Program-made: the position numbers and the translations under genes
Assembly: GCA_964643885.1 (NCBI GenBank)
Contig: CAZXUI010000014.1
Coordinates: 1 to 64,000, forward strand
Length of the DNA stretch: 64,000 nucleotides
Origin: CAADGL01 sp964643885
GTDB lineage: Bacteria; Planctomycetota; Phycisphaerae; UBA1845; Fen-1342
Reading direction: 5' to 3'
Notes under the pieces: model-generated
What the model was told of the DNA's origin: nothing
Seen by the model: only the letters and a program-made list of their open reading frames with translations
Databases searched by the model: none
Shown: in pieces, positions 24,571 through 36,987 of the stretch
Layout: each line of letters opens with the position of its first letter
Position numbering within the stretch: position 1 is the first letter of the stretch

Positions 24571-24873
24571 GGAGACCGGCCCCTGGCCGGTCACTGGGCG
24601 ACAGGTCTCCGACCGGTCGCGAAAATGGGGGACCGGTCTCTGACCGGTCGCTGGGGGACCGGTCTCTGACCGGTCACTGGGCGACGGGTCTCCGACCTGT
24701 CGCGAAAATGGGGGACCGGTCTCTGACCGGTCACTGGGCGACAGGTCTCCGACCTGTCGCGAAAATGGGGGACCGGTCTCTGACCGGTCGCTGGGCGACA
24801 GGTCTCCGACCTGTCGCGAAAATGGGGGACCGGTCTCTGACCGGTCGCTGGGCGACAGGTCTCCGACCTGTCG
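24571..24873. repeat. Tandem array of a palindromic 57-bp repeat
   Basis: About five units, each containing two palindromes: ACCGGTCTCTGACCGGT and GACAGGTCTCCGACCTGTC, joined by CGCTGGGC and CGAAAATGGGGG linkers. Full units are 57 bp, a multiple of three, so a minus-strand frame remains open (24591-24902), but it has no start context and no similarity. Units are nearly identical, with A/G changes in the linkers, which suggests recent amplification or gene conversion. The array lies between the promoters of the divergent aro and mutM genes. Confidence 0.85.
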
Positions 24874-25478
24874 CTCTCCTGCCCGCCAGGGCTAACGACC
24901 ATAGCCGGTGGCTTCAGCCACCGGAACCCTCATCCCCCTACGTCGTCCGTGGGGCCTTCGTCTCGGATCACGGCACAAAAAGGGCCCAACCCGCACGGCA
25001 TTCTTATCCACGATGGCAAACGGTCCGATCGCGTCGTCCTGGTGCGAGATTCCCATCAACCCAAATGCGGGCCCGCCGCAGGTCCACCCATCCGCACTGC
25101 TCGCAGGAACGTGCGTTCACGCCTCGCCGGCCGGCGCGAACAAGTCCCGCCGACGGCCTGACCGGCCCAGCCCAACCATCCCCCGCTCTCCTCGGCCATT
25201 ATACGCCCCCGAGTGAGCCCATTGCGAACACGCGGCAAACAGCCCGAAAGCCCGTCCGAGTAACGCTCGACCGCGCTCCCGCCCGTAAGTTACACCACCT
25301 GTTTATTGGACTCGTGACGTACTCACTACGGGTGCCCCCCCCGCGCCGGCCCACCTTCCTGAACTCTCAGATTGCAGGTCTGGAATCTCATATCTCTGTT
25401 CTCGAATCCTGGCGTCCCCGCCGCGCCGAGCCGACGCCCCCGTTCCCCCCTCCCCATCCCCCAGCTACCATCCTCCCC
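24874..25478. other. Intergenic stretch without a recognised gene
   Basis: This 605-bp stretch holds the palindrome at 24903-24924 and otherwise no feature I can support. Frames open on both strands have no ribosome sites or known domains. The promoter of mutM-asnB must lie here, but no clear -35/-10 pair is visible. Confidence 0.5.
24903..24924. repeat. AGCCGGTGGC palindrome
   Basis: AGCCGGTGGCTTCAGCCACCGG forms a hairpin of 9-10 bp. It is similar in design to the palindrome at 146-164. Confidence 0.6.
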
Positions 25479-26459
25479 ATGCCCGAGCTCCCGGAAGTCG
25501 AATCCATCCGCCGCACCTTCGAGCCCCACCTCGTCGGCCGAACCATCACCGCCTTCGCTTCCTCCTGGCCGCGGCAGGTCGAACCCAGCGTACCCGCCCT
25601 CCGCACCGCCATCGTCGGCCGCACGATCTCCGCCCTTTCGCGCCGCGGAAAGCTGCTCGTCTTCTCGCTCGACACCGGCCGCCACTTCCTGCTCCACCTG
25701 CGAATGAGCGGCCGGCTCGAATGGGCCAAATCCGCCGCCGGCGACCCGCACATCCGCGCCGCCTGGCAGCTCGACAACCACCGCCGCCTGCTCTTGTGCG
25801 ACGCGCGCAAGTTCGGCCGCATCACCCTCGCCGACGACCTCGCCGACCTCGACCGCCGCGTCGGCCTCGAGCCGCTCGAGCGCAGCTTCACCCCCGCCGC
25901 CCTCGCGGCCGTGCTCCGCTCGCGCCGCCGCCTGCTCAAGCCGCTCCTGCTCGATCAGTCGCTGATCGCCGGCCTGGGCAACATCTACACCGACGAGGCC
26001 CTGCACCGCGCCGGCCTGCACCCGCTGACCCACAGCGACCGCCTCAGCGACCAGCAGATCGCCGCCCTGCACGAGGCCATCCGCTACGCCCTGCGCGCCG
26101 GCCTGCGCCACAACGGCACCTCCATCGACTGGGTCTATCCCGGTGGGCGGATGCAGAACCACTTGGCCGCCTACGGCCGCGACGGCCGGCCCTGCCGCCG
26201 CTGCGGCGCGACGATCGAGCTGCTCCGCGTCGGCCAGCGCAGCACGCACATCTGCCCCGTCTGCCAGCCGGCCCCGCGCCGCCGCCGCAGGACCGCCCGC
26301 AGCGGCGAAAGCACTGCCCGAAACGGCCGCTCGCGAACAACCCCGCGCCCGCGGCCGTACACACCCCAGCGGGCCGCCCGCCGCGCCGCGCCGTCCCGCG
26401 GCCCGACCCGCCACCGAGCCACGCGCGCCCGAGCATGTGCGGAATCGCCGGCATCCTGA
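25479..26459 (+). CDS. mutM: Formamidopyrimidine-DNA glycosylase
   Basis: Base-excision repair enzyme removing 8-oxoguanine and ring-opened purines and nicking the abasic site. The mature N-terminus PELPEVESIRR supplies the catalytic Pro and Glu. LLLHLRMSGRLEW and the helix-two-turn-helix motif SLIAGLGNIYTDEALHRAGLHP follow, then the zinc finger CRRCGATIELL...HICPVC at about residues 245-270. The protein has 326 residues, about 50 more than usual: after the zinc finger comes a basic Arg/Pro-rich tail that overlaps the start of asnB by 25 bp. The tail may be a DNA-binding extension or simply read-on to the next stop. Confidence 0.95.
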   Translation: MPELPEVESIRRTFEPHLVGRTITAFASSWPRQVEPSVPALRTAIVGRTISALSRRGKLLVFSLDTGRHFLLHLRMSGRLEWAKSAAGDPHIRAAWQLDNHRRLLLCDARKFGRITLADDLADLDRRVGLEPLERSFTPAALAAVLRSRRRLLKPLLLDQSLIAGLGNIYTDEALHRAGLHPLTHSDRLSDQQIAALHEAIRYALRAGLRHNGTSIDWVYPGGRMQNHLAAYGRDGRPCRRCGATIELLRVGQRSTHICPVCQPAPRRRRRTARSGESTARNGRSRTTPRPRPYTPQRAARRAAPSRGPTRHRATRARACAESPAS

Positions 26460-28336
26460 GCCTCTCGCCCGACCGCGCCCCTGTGCCGGACGAGCTGCGC
26501 GCCATGGCCGCCCAGCTCATCCACCGCGGACCCGACGATGAGGGCTATCACCTCGACCCCGCCGGCCGCTGCGGCTTGGCCTTCCGCCGCCTCTCGATCA
26601 TCGACCTGGCCGGCGGCCACCAGCCGCTTTGCAACGAGTCGCAGACCGTCTGGCTCGTCTTCAACGGCGAGATCTACAACTTTCGCGAGCTGCGCGGCGA
26701 GCTTGAATCGCGCGGGCACCGCTTCCGCTCCGCGACCGACGGCGAGGTGATCGTCCATCTGTATGAAGAATGCGGCACGCGCTGCTTTGAGCGGCTGGAA
26801 GGCATGTTCGCCGTCGCCATCTGGGACCAGCAGCGCGGCGAGCTGCACCTGGCGCGCGACCGCCTGGGAAAAAAGCCGCTCGTCTATGCGCAGCACGACG
26901 GCCGGCTGCTGTTTGCCAGCGAGCAGAAGGCGATTCTCGCGCTGCCCGGCATTCCGCGCGAGCTCGATGCGCAGTCGATCCACCGCTATCTCGTCTTTCA
27001 GTACGTCCCCGCGCCGTTCGCCATCTTTCGCGGTTTCCGCAAGCTCCCACCCGGCACGTTCGCGACGATTCGGGCCGGCCGGCCGGCCGCGATCGAGGCG
27101 TTAACTTACTGGGCCCCACCGCCGCCGAATCCCGGCGAATCCCGCGGAAAAGCACTAACTTACGAACAGGCCCTCGAGCGGCTCGGCCGCCTGCTCACGC
27201 GGGCCGTCGAGAAACGGTTGATCGCGGACGTCCCGCTCGGCGCGTTCCTCTCCGGCGGCATCGACTCGTCGATTGTCGTCGGCCTGATGCGCCGGCTCGG
27301 CGTCAGCCCGCTGCGCACGTTCTCGATCGGCTTTGCCGACACGCGCTACGACGAAACGCGCTACGCCCGCCTGGTCGCCGGGCACTTCGAGACTGAGCAC
27401 ACCGAATTCATCGTCACCCCCTCGGCCGGCGACGTGCTCGACACGCTCGCTTTTCATTACGACGAGCCCTTCGCTGATTCCTCAGCCATCCCGACCAGCT
27501 ACGTCGCCCGCTGCACGCGGCAGAGCGTCACCGTCGCGCTCACCGGCGACGGCGGCGACGAGTGCTTCGGCGGATACGACCGCTACCGCGCCCTCGCCCT
27601 CGCCGGCCGGCTCGACTTTCTGCCGCGCCCGCTGCGCTCGCTGGCCGCGCGACTGGCCGCCGCACTCCCTCGCGGCCGGGCCAGGTCCCTCGGCAATCGT
27701 GCGCACCGCTTTTTCGCCGCGCTGCCGCACGAGCCCGCCCGCCGCTACCTCTCTTGGGTCGGCGTCTTCGGCCTGGACCAGCTCGCGGCCGGGTACACCG
27801 CGGACTTCCGCGCCGCGATCGACTTCGACGAGCCGCTCCGCTGGTTTCGCGGGCTCTTTGCGTGCGGCCAGGGCGATAACCCGAGCCGGGCCAACTACAC
27901 CGATGTGCTCAGCTATCTGCCCGGCGACCTGCTGACCAAGGTCGACATCGCCTCGATGGCGTGCGGCCTGGAGTGCCGCGCCCCATTGCTCGATCACGAG
28001 CTGGTCGAGTTCGCCCTGCGCCTGCCCCCCGCGTGGCGCTTCGGCCGCGGCGGCAAACGCATCCTCAGGCACTGGGCCCGCGATCTGCTGCCGGCCGAGA
28101 TTCTCACTCGCCCGAAGATGGGCTTCGGCGTGCCCGTCGGCGAGTGGCTCCGCAACGAGCTCCGCCAGGAGCTGCACGACCTGCTCTTCGCGCCCGATTC
28201 GCTCTGCGCCACGGTCTTCGAGCAACGCTGGCTGCAAAGCTTCGTCGACGCGCACCAGTCCGCTCGCGCCAATCACGAACATCCGCTCTGGTCGCTCTAC
28301 ATGCTCGAGCGCTGGCACCGCCGCTGGCACGCGTGA
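26435..28336 (+). CDS. asnB: Asparagine synthase (glutamine-hydrolysing)
   Basis: A 633-residue AsnB-type amidotransferase making asparagine from aspartate, ATP and glutamine. Cys2 of MCGIAGILSL is the catalytic nucleophile of the glutaminase domain (1 to about 210; RRLSIIDLAGGHQPL, LVFNGEIYNF). The synthetase domain (about 240-600) has the ATP-pyrophosphatase motif FLSGGIDSSIVV and the later GDGGDECFGGYDRY. The start codon is fixed by the need for Cys at position 2. It overlaps mutM by 25 bp and is therefore co-transcribed. Family members of this length with an exosortase or polysaccharide context can amidate other substrates; no such context is visible here. Confidence 0.93.
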   Translation: MCGIAGILSLSPDRAPVPDELRAMAAQLIHRGPDDEGYHLDPAGRCGLAFRRLSIIDLAGGHQPLCNESQTVWLVFNGEIYNFRELRGELESRGHRFRSATDGEVIVHLYEECGTRCFERLEGMFAVAIWDQQRGELHLARDRLGKKPLVYAQHDGRLLFASEQKAILALPGIPRELDAQSIHRYLVFQYVPAPFAIFRGFRKLPPGTFATIRAGRPAAIEALTYWAPPPPNPGESRGKALTYEQALERLGRLLTRAVEKRLIADVPLGAFLSGGIDSSIVVGLMRRLGVSPLRTFSIGFADTRYDETRYARLVAGHFETEHTEFIVTPSAGDVLDTLAFHYDEPFADSSAIPTSYVARCTRQSVTVALTGDGGDECFGGYDRYRALALAGRLDFLPRPLRSLAARLAAALPRGRARSLGNRAHRFFAALPHEPARRYLSWVGVFGLDQLAAGYTADFRAAIDFDEPLRWFRGLFACGQGDNPSRANYTDVLSYLPGDLLTKVDIASMACGLECRAPLLDHELVEFALRLPPAWRFGRGGKRILRHWARDLLPAEILTRPKMGFGVPVGEWLRNELRQELHDLLFAPDSLCATVFEQRWLQSFVDAHQSARANHEHPLWSLYMLERWHRRWHA

Positions 28337-28681
28337 TCTCGCGCCCTGCGGAGCGCGAACGGACCTCCCGCGCTTCAACGCAACCCGCGACGGAGCGTTT
28401 GCACCGAGCTGCGACCGTGAGGGAGCGTGCTGGGGGTGGCGCGCCGCCCGCGCAAGCGCCTGGAGACATTCACCTATCTCAGGCGCCGTTTCGCTGTTTT
28501 CAGGTGTGCGCGTCTTGGCGCGTCTACGCGGGGGAGGTTGCGCACCCGGCCCGCTCCCTCACGGTCGCGGCTCTGTTCTGGCCGTCGCGGGCCTCCCTAT
28601 ACTCAACTCCGCCCGCCCTCGCGCCGATAACCCTTGCGGGAACGTCGCCCCACCCCGGCGACCTGCCGATAGGAACTCTGG
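28337..28681. other. Intergenic region dominated by a MITE-like element
   Basis: The 345-bp gap between asnB and the FliN gene contains repeat copy 2 (28404-28575). I see no gene and no clear promoter for fliN in the remaining 106 bp. Confidence 0.6.
28404..28575. repeat. MITE-like element, copy 2, with 25-bp inverted ends
   Basis: Ends at 28406-28430 and 28549-28573 are inverted copies with two mismatches, carrying the core GCGACCGTGAGGGAGCG. The distance between the ends equals that of copy 1 to within one base. The interior has diverged but keeps a CCCCCGCG...ACGCGC motif on the minus strand. It is non-coding. Confidence 0.8.
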
Positions 28682-29065
28682 ATGGTCGTGGACGCCGCTG
28701 AAATCCAGGCCCTGCGCGAGCAGCCCGAAACCGCCGACGCGAACCCCGCGCAGAACCCGCGCCCCGACACCGGCGACTTGCTCGACCCCCTCCCGCCCGA
28801 GCTCAGGCGAATCCTCCGCATCAAGGTCCCCGTCATCGTCAAGCTCGCCGGCCGGCGAATGCCCCTCGGCGCCATCCGCCGACTGGCCCTCGGAAACATC
28901 CTCGAATTCGAGCAGATGGTCGACCAGCCCCTCGAACTGCTCGTCAACAACCGCCCCATCGGGACCGGAACGGCCGTCAAAGTCGGCGACCGCTTCGGAC
29001 TCCAGATCACCACCATCCGCACGCGCGCCCAGCGCGTCCGCACCTTGGCCGCCGAGCCGACATAG
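28682..29065 (+). CDS. fliN: FliN/SpoA-domain flagellar motor switch protein
   Basis: A 127-residue protein. Residues about 1-45 are a disordered Pro/Asp-rich leader; residues about 48-125 are a SpoA domain (RILRIKVPVIVKLAGRRMPL, ILEFEQMVDQPLELLVNNRP, IGTGTAVKVGDRFGLQIT), the C-ring subunit fold of FliN. In a flagellar cell it forms the motor switch with FliM and FliG. No other flagellar or secretion gene is nearby, so the assignment to a flagellum and not a type III system is by family only. AGGA lies 7 bases before the ATG. Confidence 0.85.
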   Translation: MVVDAAEIQALREQPETADANPAQNPRPDTGDLLDPLPPELRRILRIKVPVIVKLAGRRMPLGAIRRLALGNILEFEQMVDQPLELLVNNRPIGTGTAVKVGDRFGLQITTIRTRAQRVRTLAAEPT

Positions 29066-29192
29066 CCTCTACACTCCCTAGACAGTCCCGCCGCCGGTCC
29101 TATGAACCGTCAAGCGGGCCATACCCACGCACAACCCTGACCCCACTGATTTGACCCCGCTGGCTCGACCCCCTGCTCCCGCACCAGCCAGC

Positions 29193-30884
29193 TCACCGCG
29201 TCTCGCGCCGCGCGCCCAGCCGCAGCAGCCAGCCCACTTCTTCCAGCCGCAGCAGCCACGCCACCAACAGGAACACCCCGCTGCCGACCGCCAGCCACCC
29301 GATCGCATCCACCACCCGCGCCAGGACCGTCCAACCCGCCAGACTCTCCAGCGCCGGCCCCCCCAGCGGCCGCACGAAGTACACGCATGCCCCGGCCGCA
29401 ACCGCCGCGATGACCATTCCCCCGATCGAGCGCCACGCGCCGGCGTCCATCACCGCGATCCGCACGCGCCGCTGAAGCAGCCACACGCCGATCAGCACGC
29501 CCAACCCGGACGAAACCAGCGAGCTGATCGCAAAGGCCGACTCGCGGACCGCCTCGAACCAGACCAGCACCAGCGTCAGCGCCAGGTTCAGCGGCAGAAT
29601 TACCAGCGAAATCCGCACCGGCGTGCGCACATCGCCCACGCTGTAGAACCCGCGCAAGACGATGTGCTGAGCGCAGAACGCCCACAGCGCCAGCCCATAC
29701 CACCGCAGCACCGCCGCCGAACGAACCGTGTCCTCCGCCGTGAAGCGCCCGTACTCGAAAAGCAGCCGCACGATCGGCTCGGCCAGCACGATCATCAGCA
29801 CGCCCGCCAGCACGCCCTCGAACAGCGCCAGCCGCAGCATCTGCCGCACCGACCGCCCCCACTCGCCCCAGTCGCTTCGCGCCGCCGCCCGGCTGAACGC
29901 CGGCAGCGCCACCGTCGCGATCGAGATCACCAGCACGCCCAGCGGAAACTGATACAGCCGCTGCGCTACCGTGATCGCCGAGAGCGCTCCCTCCGCAAGC
30001 GGATACGTGAACCGCACCAGCCCCCAATCCGCCACAAGCGGCGTATCCGGCTTGTGCGTCAGCAACGTGCACACCAGCGAATCCAGAAACGTACTCACCA
30101 GGAGCGCCCCCTGCCCCAGCATCGCCGGTCCCACGCTCGCCAGCATCGACCGAAGCTGCGGATCACGCGGCTCGAACCGCCACCCCAGCGGCACGCCGTG
30201 CGCCCGCAGCGCCGGCCAGAGAAAGAGCAGTTGCAGCACGCCCGCCGCGATCACGCTGATCGCCACGCCGTAGATCTGCTGCTGCGGATCGTCACCGCCC
30301 ACCAGCGGCCCGAGCCACAGGATTCCCCCGATCATCACGACGTTGACCACCACCGACGCCAGCGCCGGCGGCACGAAGCTCCCCACGCAGTTGAGAATGC
30401 TCGACAGCAGCGCCAGCAGGCAGATGCTGATCATGAACGGCAGCATGATCGCCGTCAGCGATATTTGCAGGAATCCCACCCCCTCGCGCAGCGAGCTGTC
30501 CGCCGGCAGCGACAGCCAGATCGCCAGCAGCCCAAGCTCGGCCGCAATCGTCACGACGATCAGAATCGTGGAGAGCAGCGCCAGCGTTCGCGCCAGCAGC
30601 CGCCACGCCGCCTCGCGCCCCTCGTTCTGAAGCACCCGCGAGAAGCCCGGCACGAACGCCGCCGCCAGCGCCCCCTCACCGAACAGTCGTCGAAACAGGT
30701 TCGGCACCTGGAATGCGAACTCGAACGCGTCCTTGACCCACACCAGGCCGTAATTGTGGGCCAGCAGCATGTCCCGCAGCATGCCCGTGACACGGGACAG
30801 CAGGGTGCACAGGGCGACCAGCTTCGCGGAGCTGAGGATCGAGCTGTAACCTGCCATGGGGGCGGATGATAGCGTCGTGCTCAC
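29193..30884 (-). CDS. murJ: Lipid II flippase MurJ
   Basis: A 563-residue polytopic membrane protein of the MurJ/MVF family that moves lipid-linked peptidoglycan precursor across the inner membrane. The conserved N-terminus TLLSRVTGMLRDMLLAHNYG and VPNLFRRLFGEGALAAAFVPGF is followed by about 13-14 transmembrane helices, consistent with the usual 14. The GTG at 30884 and an ATG at 30857 are both possible; neither has a strong ribosome site. Its presence fits a planctomycete that makes peptidoglycan. It is transcribed toward fliN and away from the small-RNA region. Confidence 0.93.
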   Translation of the reverse strand: MSTTLSSAPMAGYSSILSSAKLVALCTLLSRVTGMLRDMLLAHNYGLVWVKDAFEFAFQVPNLFRRLFGEGALAAAFVPGFSRVLQNEGREAAWRLLARTLALLSTILIVVTIAAELGLLAIWLSLPADSSLREGVGFLQISLTAIMLPFMISICLLALLSSILNCVGSFVPPALASVVVNVVMIGGILWLGPLVGGDDPQQQIYGVAISVIAAGVLQLLFLWPALRAHGVPLGWRFEPRDPQLRSMLASVGPAMLGQGALLVSTFLDSLVCTLLTHKPDTPLVADWGLVRFTYPLAEGALSAITVAQRLYQFPLGVLVISIATVALPAFSRAAARSDWGEWGRSVRQMLRLALFEGVLAGVLMIVLAEPIVRLLFEYGRFTAEDTVRSAAVLRWYGLALWAFCAQHIVLRGFYSVGDVRTPVRISLVILPLNLALTLVLVWFEAVRESAFAISSLVSSGLGVLIGVWLLQRRVRIAVMDAGAWRSIGGMVIAAVAAGACVYFVRPLGGPALESLAGWTVLARVVDAIGWLAVGSGVFLLVAWLLRLEEVGWLLRLGARRETR

Positions 30885-30915
30885 CCCCGGCCGGGCACAT
30901 TTTTTTCGGCCCGAG

Positions 30916-30945
30916 TGGAAACCGGCGGCCAGCCGGGCCTAGTAT
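30916..30945 (+). promoter_or_regulatory. Promoter of small RNA A
   Basis: TGGAAA (30916-30921), 18 bases, TAGTAT (30940-30945). A T-rich stretch CATTTTTTTC lies just upstream, like an UP element. The same arrangement recurs before RNA B, and the shared GAGTGGAAA and GGGCCTAG boxes indicate conserved promoter sequence. Confidence 0.6.
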
Positions 30946-30951
30946 TCGGTG

Positions 30952-31023
30952 AAGTCAGCAATCTTACGGAACTCCTCCTCCTGTTAAGGGGGCTCGCGTG
31001 ATGGCGGGCCCCCTTATTTTTTT
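30952..31023 (+). ncRNA. Small RNA A with exposed anti-Shine-Dalgarno tract
   Basis: Predicted RNA of about 72 bases. A weak 5-prime hairpin (GTGAAG with CTTAC, about 30949-30967) is followed by ACTCCTCCTCC (30971-30981), complementary to GGAGGAGG ribosome sites, and then an intrinsic terminator. It is homologous in layout to RNA B: shared promoter boxes, TTA-GAACTCC junction and terminator in the same place. It has no start codon plus frame worth translating. It probably binds mRNAs at their ribosome sites, or a protein that recognises CUCC repeats. No named family is assigned. Confidence 0.6.
30985..31023 (+). terminator. Intrinsic terminator of small RNA A
   Basis: Stem TAAGGGGGC / GCCCCCTTA (30985-30993 and 31008-31016) with a 14-base loop, followed by seven T (31017-31023). 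The T-run is only on the plus strand, which fixes the direction. Confidence 0.8.
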
Positions 31024-31105
31024 CCAAGTCGCCTCTGATGCGGAAGTTACGAGCGAATCTCGGACTGTTCGTGCGCGGTTCCGGAAAAAATTTTCGCCGG
31101 CGGAG

Positions 31106-31136
31106 TGGAAATTCAGCCGAAAGGGGGGCCTAGGAT
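31106..31136 (+). promoter_or_regulatory. Promoter of small RNA B
   Basis: TGGAAA (31106-31111), 19 bases, TAGGAT (31131-31136), preceded by the AT-rich GGAAAAAATTTTCG. It is nearly the same as the promoter of RNA A. Confidence 0.6.
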
Positions 31137-31142
31137 CTGGTG

Positions 31143-31220
31143 ACTAACGACGAAAGTCTGTTAGAACTCCTCCTCCCGAATCAGGCCGCGAGAGATGGGC
31201 TCGCGGCCTGATTCCTTTTT
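31143..31220 (+). ncRNA. Small RNA B with GAAA-tetraloop hairpin and anti-Shine-Dalgarno tract
   Basis: Predicted RNA of about 78 bases. The 5-prime hairpin pairs CTAACGAC with GTCTGTTAG (one bulge) around a GAAA tetraloop (31144-31164). The single-stranded tract AACTCCTCCTCCCG (31165-31178) follows, then the terminator. It shares layout and sequence blocks with RNA A 190 bp upstream, so the pair arose by duplication. CUCCUCC-bearing sRNAs of other phyla act on ribosome sites; this pair is not recognisably one of those families. Confidence 0.65.
31179..31220 (+). terminator. Intrinsic terminator of small RNA B
   Basis: Perfect 14-bp stem AATCAGGCCGCGAG / CTCGCGGCCTGATT (31179-31192 and 31200-31213) with a 7-base loop, then CCTTTTTC. 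Confidence 0.85.
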
Positions 31221-31285
31221 CAGACCGCAGCACCCACCTGCATGCCTCGAATTGGGACGGACGCGCGCCCCCGCCCGTGACCGCG

Positions 31286-32434
31286 TCAGACGCGCAAAAG
31301 CTCCGGACTGATGGACTTATGTTCCCGCACCGCGGTCACGAAACGCTCGAACAGGTAGCTCGCGTCGTGCGGGCCGGGGCTGGCCTCCGGGTGAAACTGA
31401 ACCGCCATGATTTGCTTGTCCGGATGAACGAAGCCCTCCAGACTGTGGTCGTTCAGATTGATGTGGCTGACCTGTCCGCCCACCCGCTCCAGCGACCCCA
31501 CCTCGACCGCGAAGCCGTGATTTTGGCTCGTGATCTCCACCCGGTTGGCCGGCACGTTCATGACCGGCACGTTCGCACCGTGGTGGCCGAAACGCAGCTT
31601 GTACGTCTCGGCCCCCAGCGCCAGCGCGAGCACCTGGTGCCCCAGGCAGATGCCGAAGATCGGCACCGTCCCCGCCAGCTCGCGCAGCGTCTCGATCGTG
31701 TCCGTCACGACCGCCGGGTCGCCCGGCCCGTTGCCCACCAGCAGCCCGTCGGGCTCCAGCTCGCGCACCTGCCCGGCCGAGGCGTTGGCCGGCGCGATGG
31801 TTACGCGGCAACCCAGGTCGGCCAGGTGCCGCAGGATGTTCCGCTTGATGCCGCAGTCGATCGCGACCACGTGCACGTCGGCCGTCTTCGGGGCAGGTGA
31901 GTGCGTCGGCGACCAGAGCGGCTCGGACCACTCGCCGAACGACGGCGGCATGACGGCCTGCACCAGATTCGACCCGACCATCGGCGCCGCGCTGGCCGCG
32001 AGCTGCACCAGCTCGATCTCGCTGGCGATCTCCGTGGAGATCGCACCCCGCAGTGCTCCGTGAACGCGGATGCGGCGCGTCAGCGCCCGCGTGTCGACGC
32101 CGGCCAGGCCGATGATGCCCTGCTGGGCCAGAAAGTCGCACAGCGATTGCGTCGAGCGGAAGTTGCTCGGCCGCTGGGCGACCTCCTTGACCACGAACCC
32201 GGAAAGATGCGGCCGGGCGGACTCGAAATCCTCCGGATTCACCCCGTAATTGCCGATCAGCGGAAACGTCATCACCACGATCTGCCCGCAGTAGGACGGA
32301 TCGGTGAAAATCTCCTGATAGCCGGTATGGGCCGTGTTAAAGACGACTTCGCCAGTCTTCGTGCCGCCGGCGCCGAAGGCGCGACCCGAAAAGACGGTTC
32401 CATCCTCCAGAGCGAGCTTGCAGGGCTTGGTCAC
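31286..32434 (-). CDS. carA: Carbamoyl-phosphate synthase small subunit
   Basis: A 382-residue glutaminase subunit that feeds ammonia to CarB for arginine and pyrimidine synthesis. The N-terminal domain begins KLALEDGTVFSGRAFGA and has GVVFNTAHTGYQE-like sequence (EVVFNTAHTGYQEIFTDPSY). The class I amidotransferase domain has the nucleophile in FGICLGHQVLALALG and the His/Glu pair in AVQFHPEASPGPHD. The GTG at 32434 is chosen: GGAGGAACGA precedes it and homology starts there; an ATG at 32449 is in frame. carB is not in the window, so the subunits are encoded apart. Confidence 0.94.
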   Translation of the reverse strand: MTKPCKLALEDGTVFSGRAFGAGGTKTGEVVFNTAHTGYQEIFTDPSYCGQIVVMTFPLIGNYGVNPEDFESARPHLSGFVVKEVAQRPSNFRSTQSLCDFLAQQGIIGLAGVDTRALTRRIRVHGALRGAISTEIASEIELVQLAASAAPMVGSNLVQAVMPPSFGEWSEPLWSPTHSPAPKTADVHVVAIDCGIKRNILRHLADLGCRVTIAPANASAGQVRELEPDGLLVGNGPGDPAVVTDTIETLRELAGTVPIFGICLGHQVLALALGAETYKLRFGHHGANVPVMNVPANRVEITSQNHGFAVEVGSLERVGGQVSHINLNDHSLEGFVHPDKQIMAVQFHPEASPGPHDASYLFERFVTAVREHKSISPELLRV

Positions 32435-32604
32435 TCGTTCCTCCGCCATCCGCGCCGGCCGATCCGGCCACGTTGTCGGGGAATTCTAAGCAGACTCGTG
32501 CGCGTTGTCGCGGGACGGGCGACACGGCTTGTCGACGCGACTCCGCGGGCGGGTTGCATGCCCTCGCCGGGGCCGCGGGCACGCGGTTCAGTCGAACACT
32601 CGCG

Positions 32605-36987
<4,383 letters not shown>

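Larger units (their letters stand above)
30885..31285. other. Intergenic region holding two tandem small-RNA candidates
   Basis: The 401-bp gap between carA and murJ (both minus strand) is unusually AT-rich for this genome and contains two homologous plus-strand transcription units, annotated separately. It has no open frame of interest. Confidence 0.7.

Noticed and set aside
24571..24873. A CRISPR array
   Set aside because: The units are contiguous, nearly identical throughout and internally palindromic, with no unique spacers, and no cas genes are in the window.
24591..24902. Minus-strand protein made of a 19-residue repeat
   Set aside because: The frame is open only because the repeat length is a multiple of three and free of stops; there is no ribosome site, signal or similarity.
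31179..31213. The strong hairpin as a terminator for minus-strand carA
   Set aside because: The T-run follows it only on the plus strand; on the minus strand it is followed by GGGAGGAGG.
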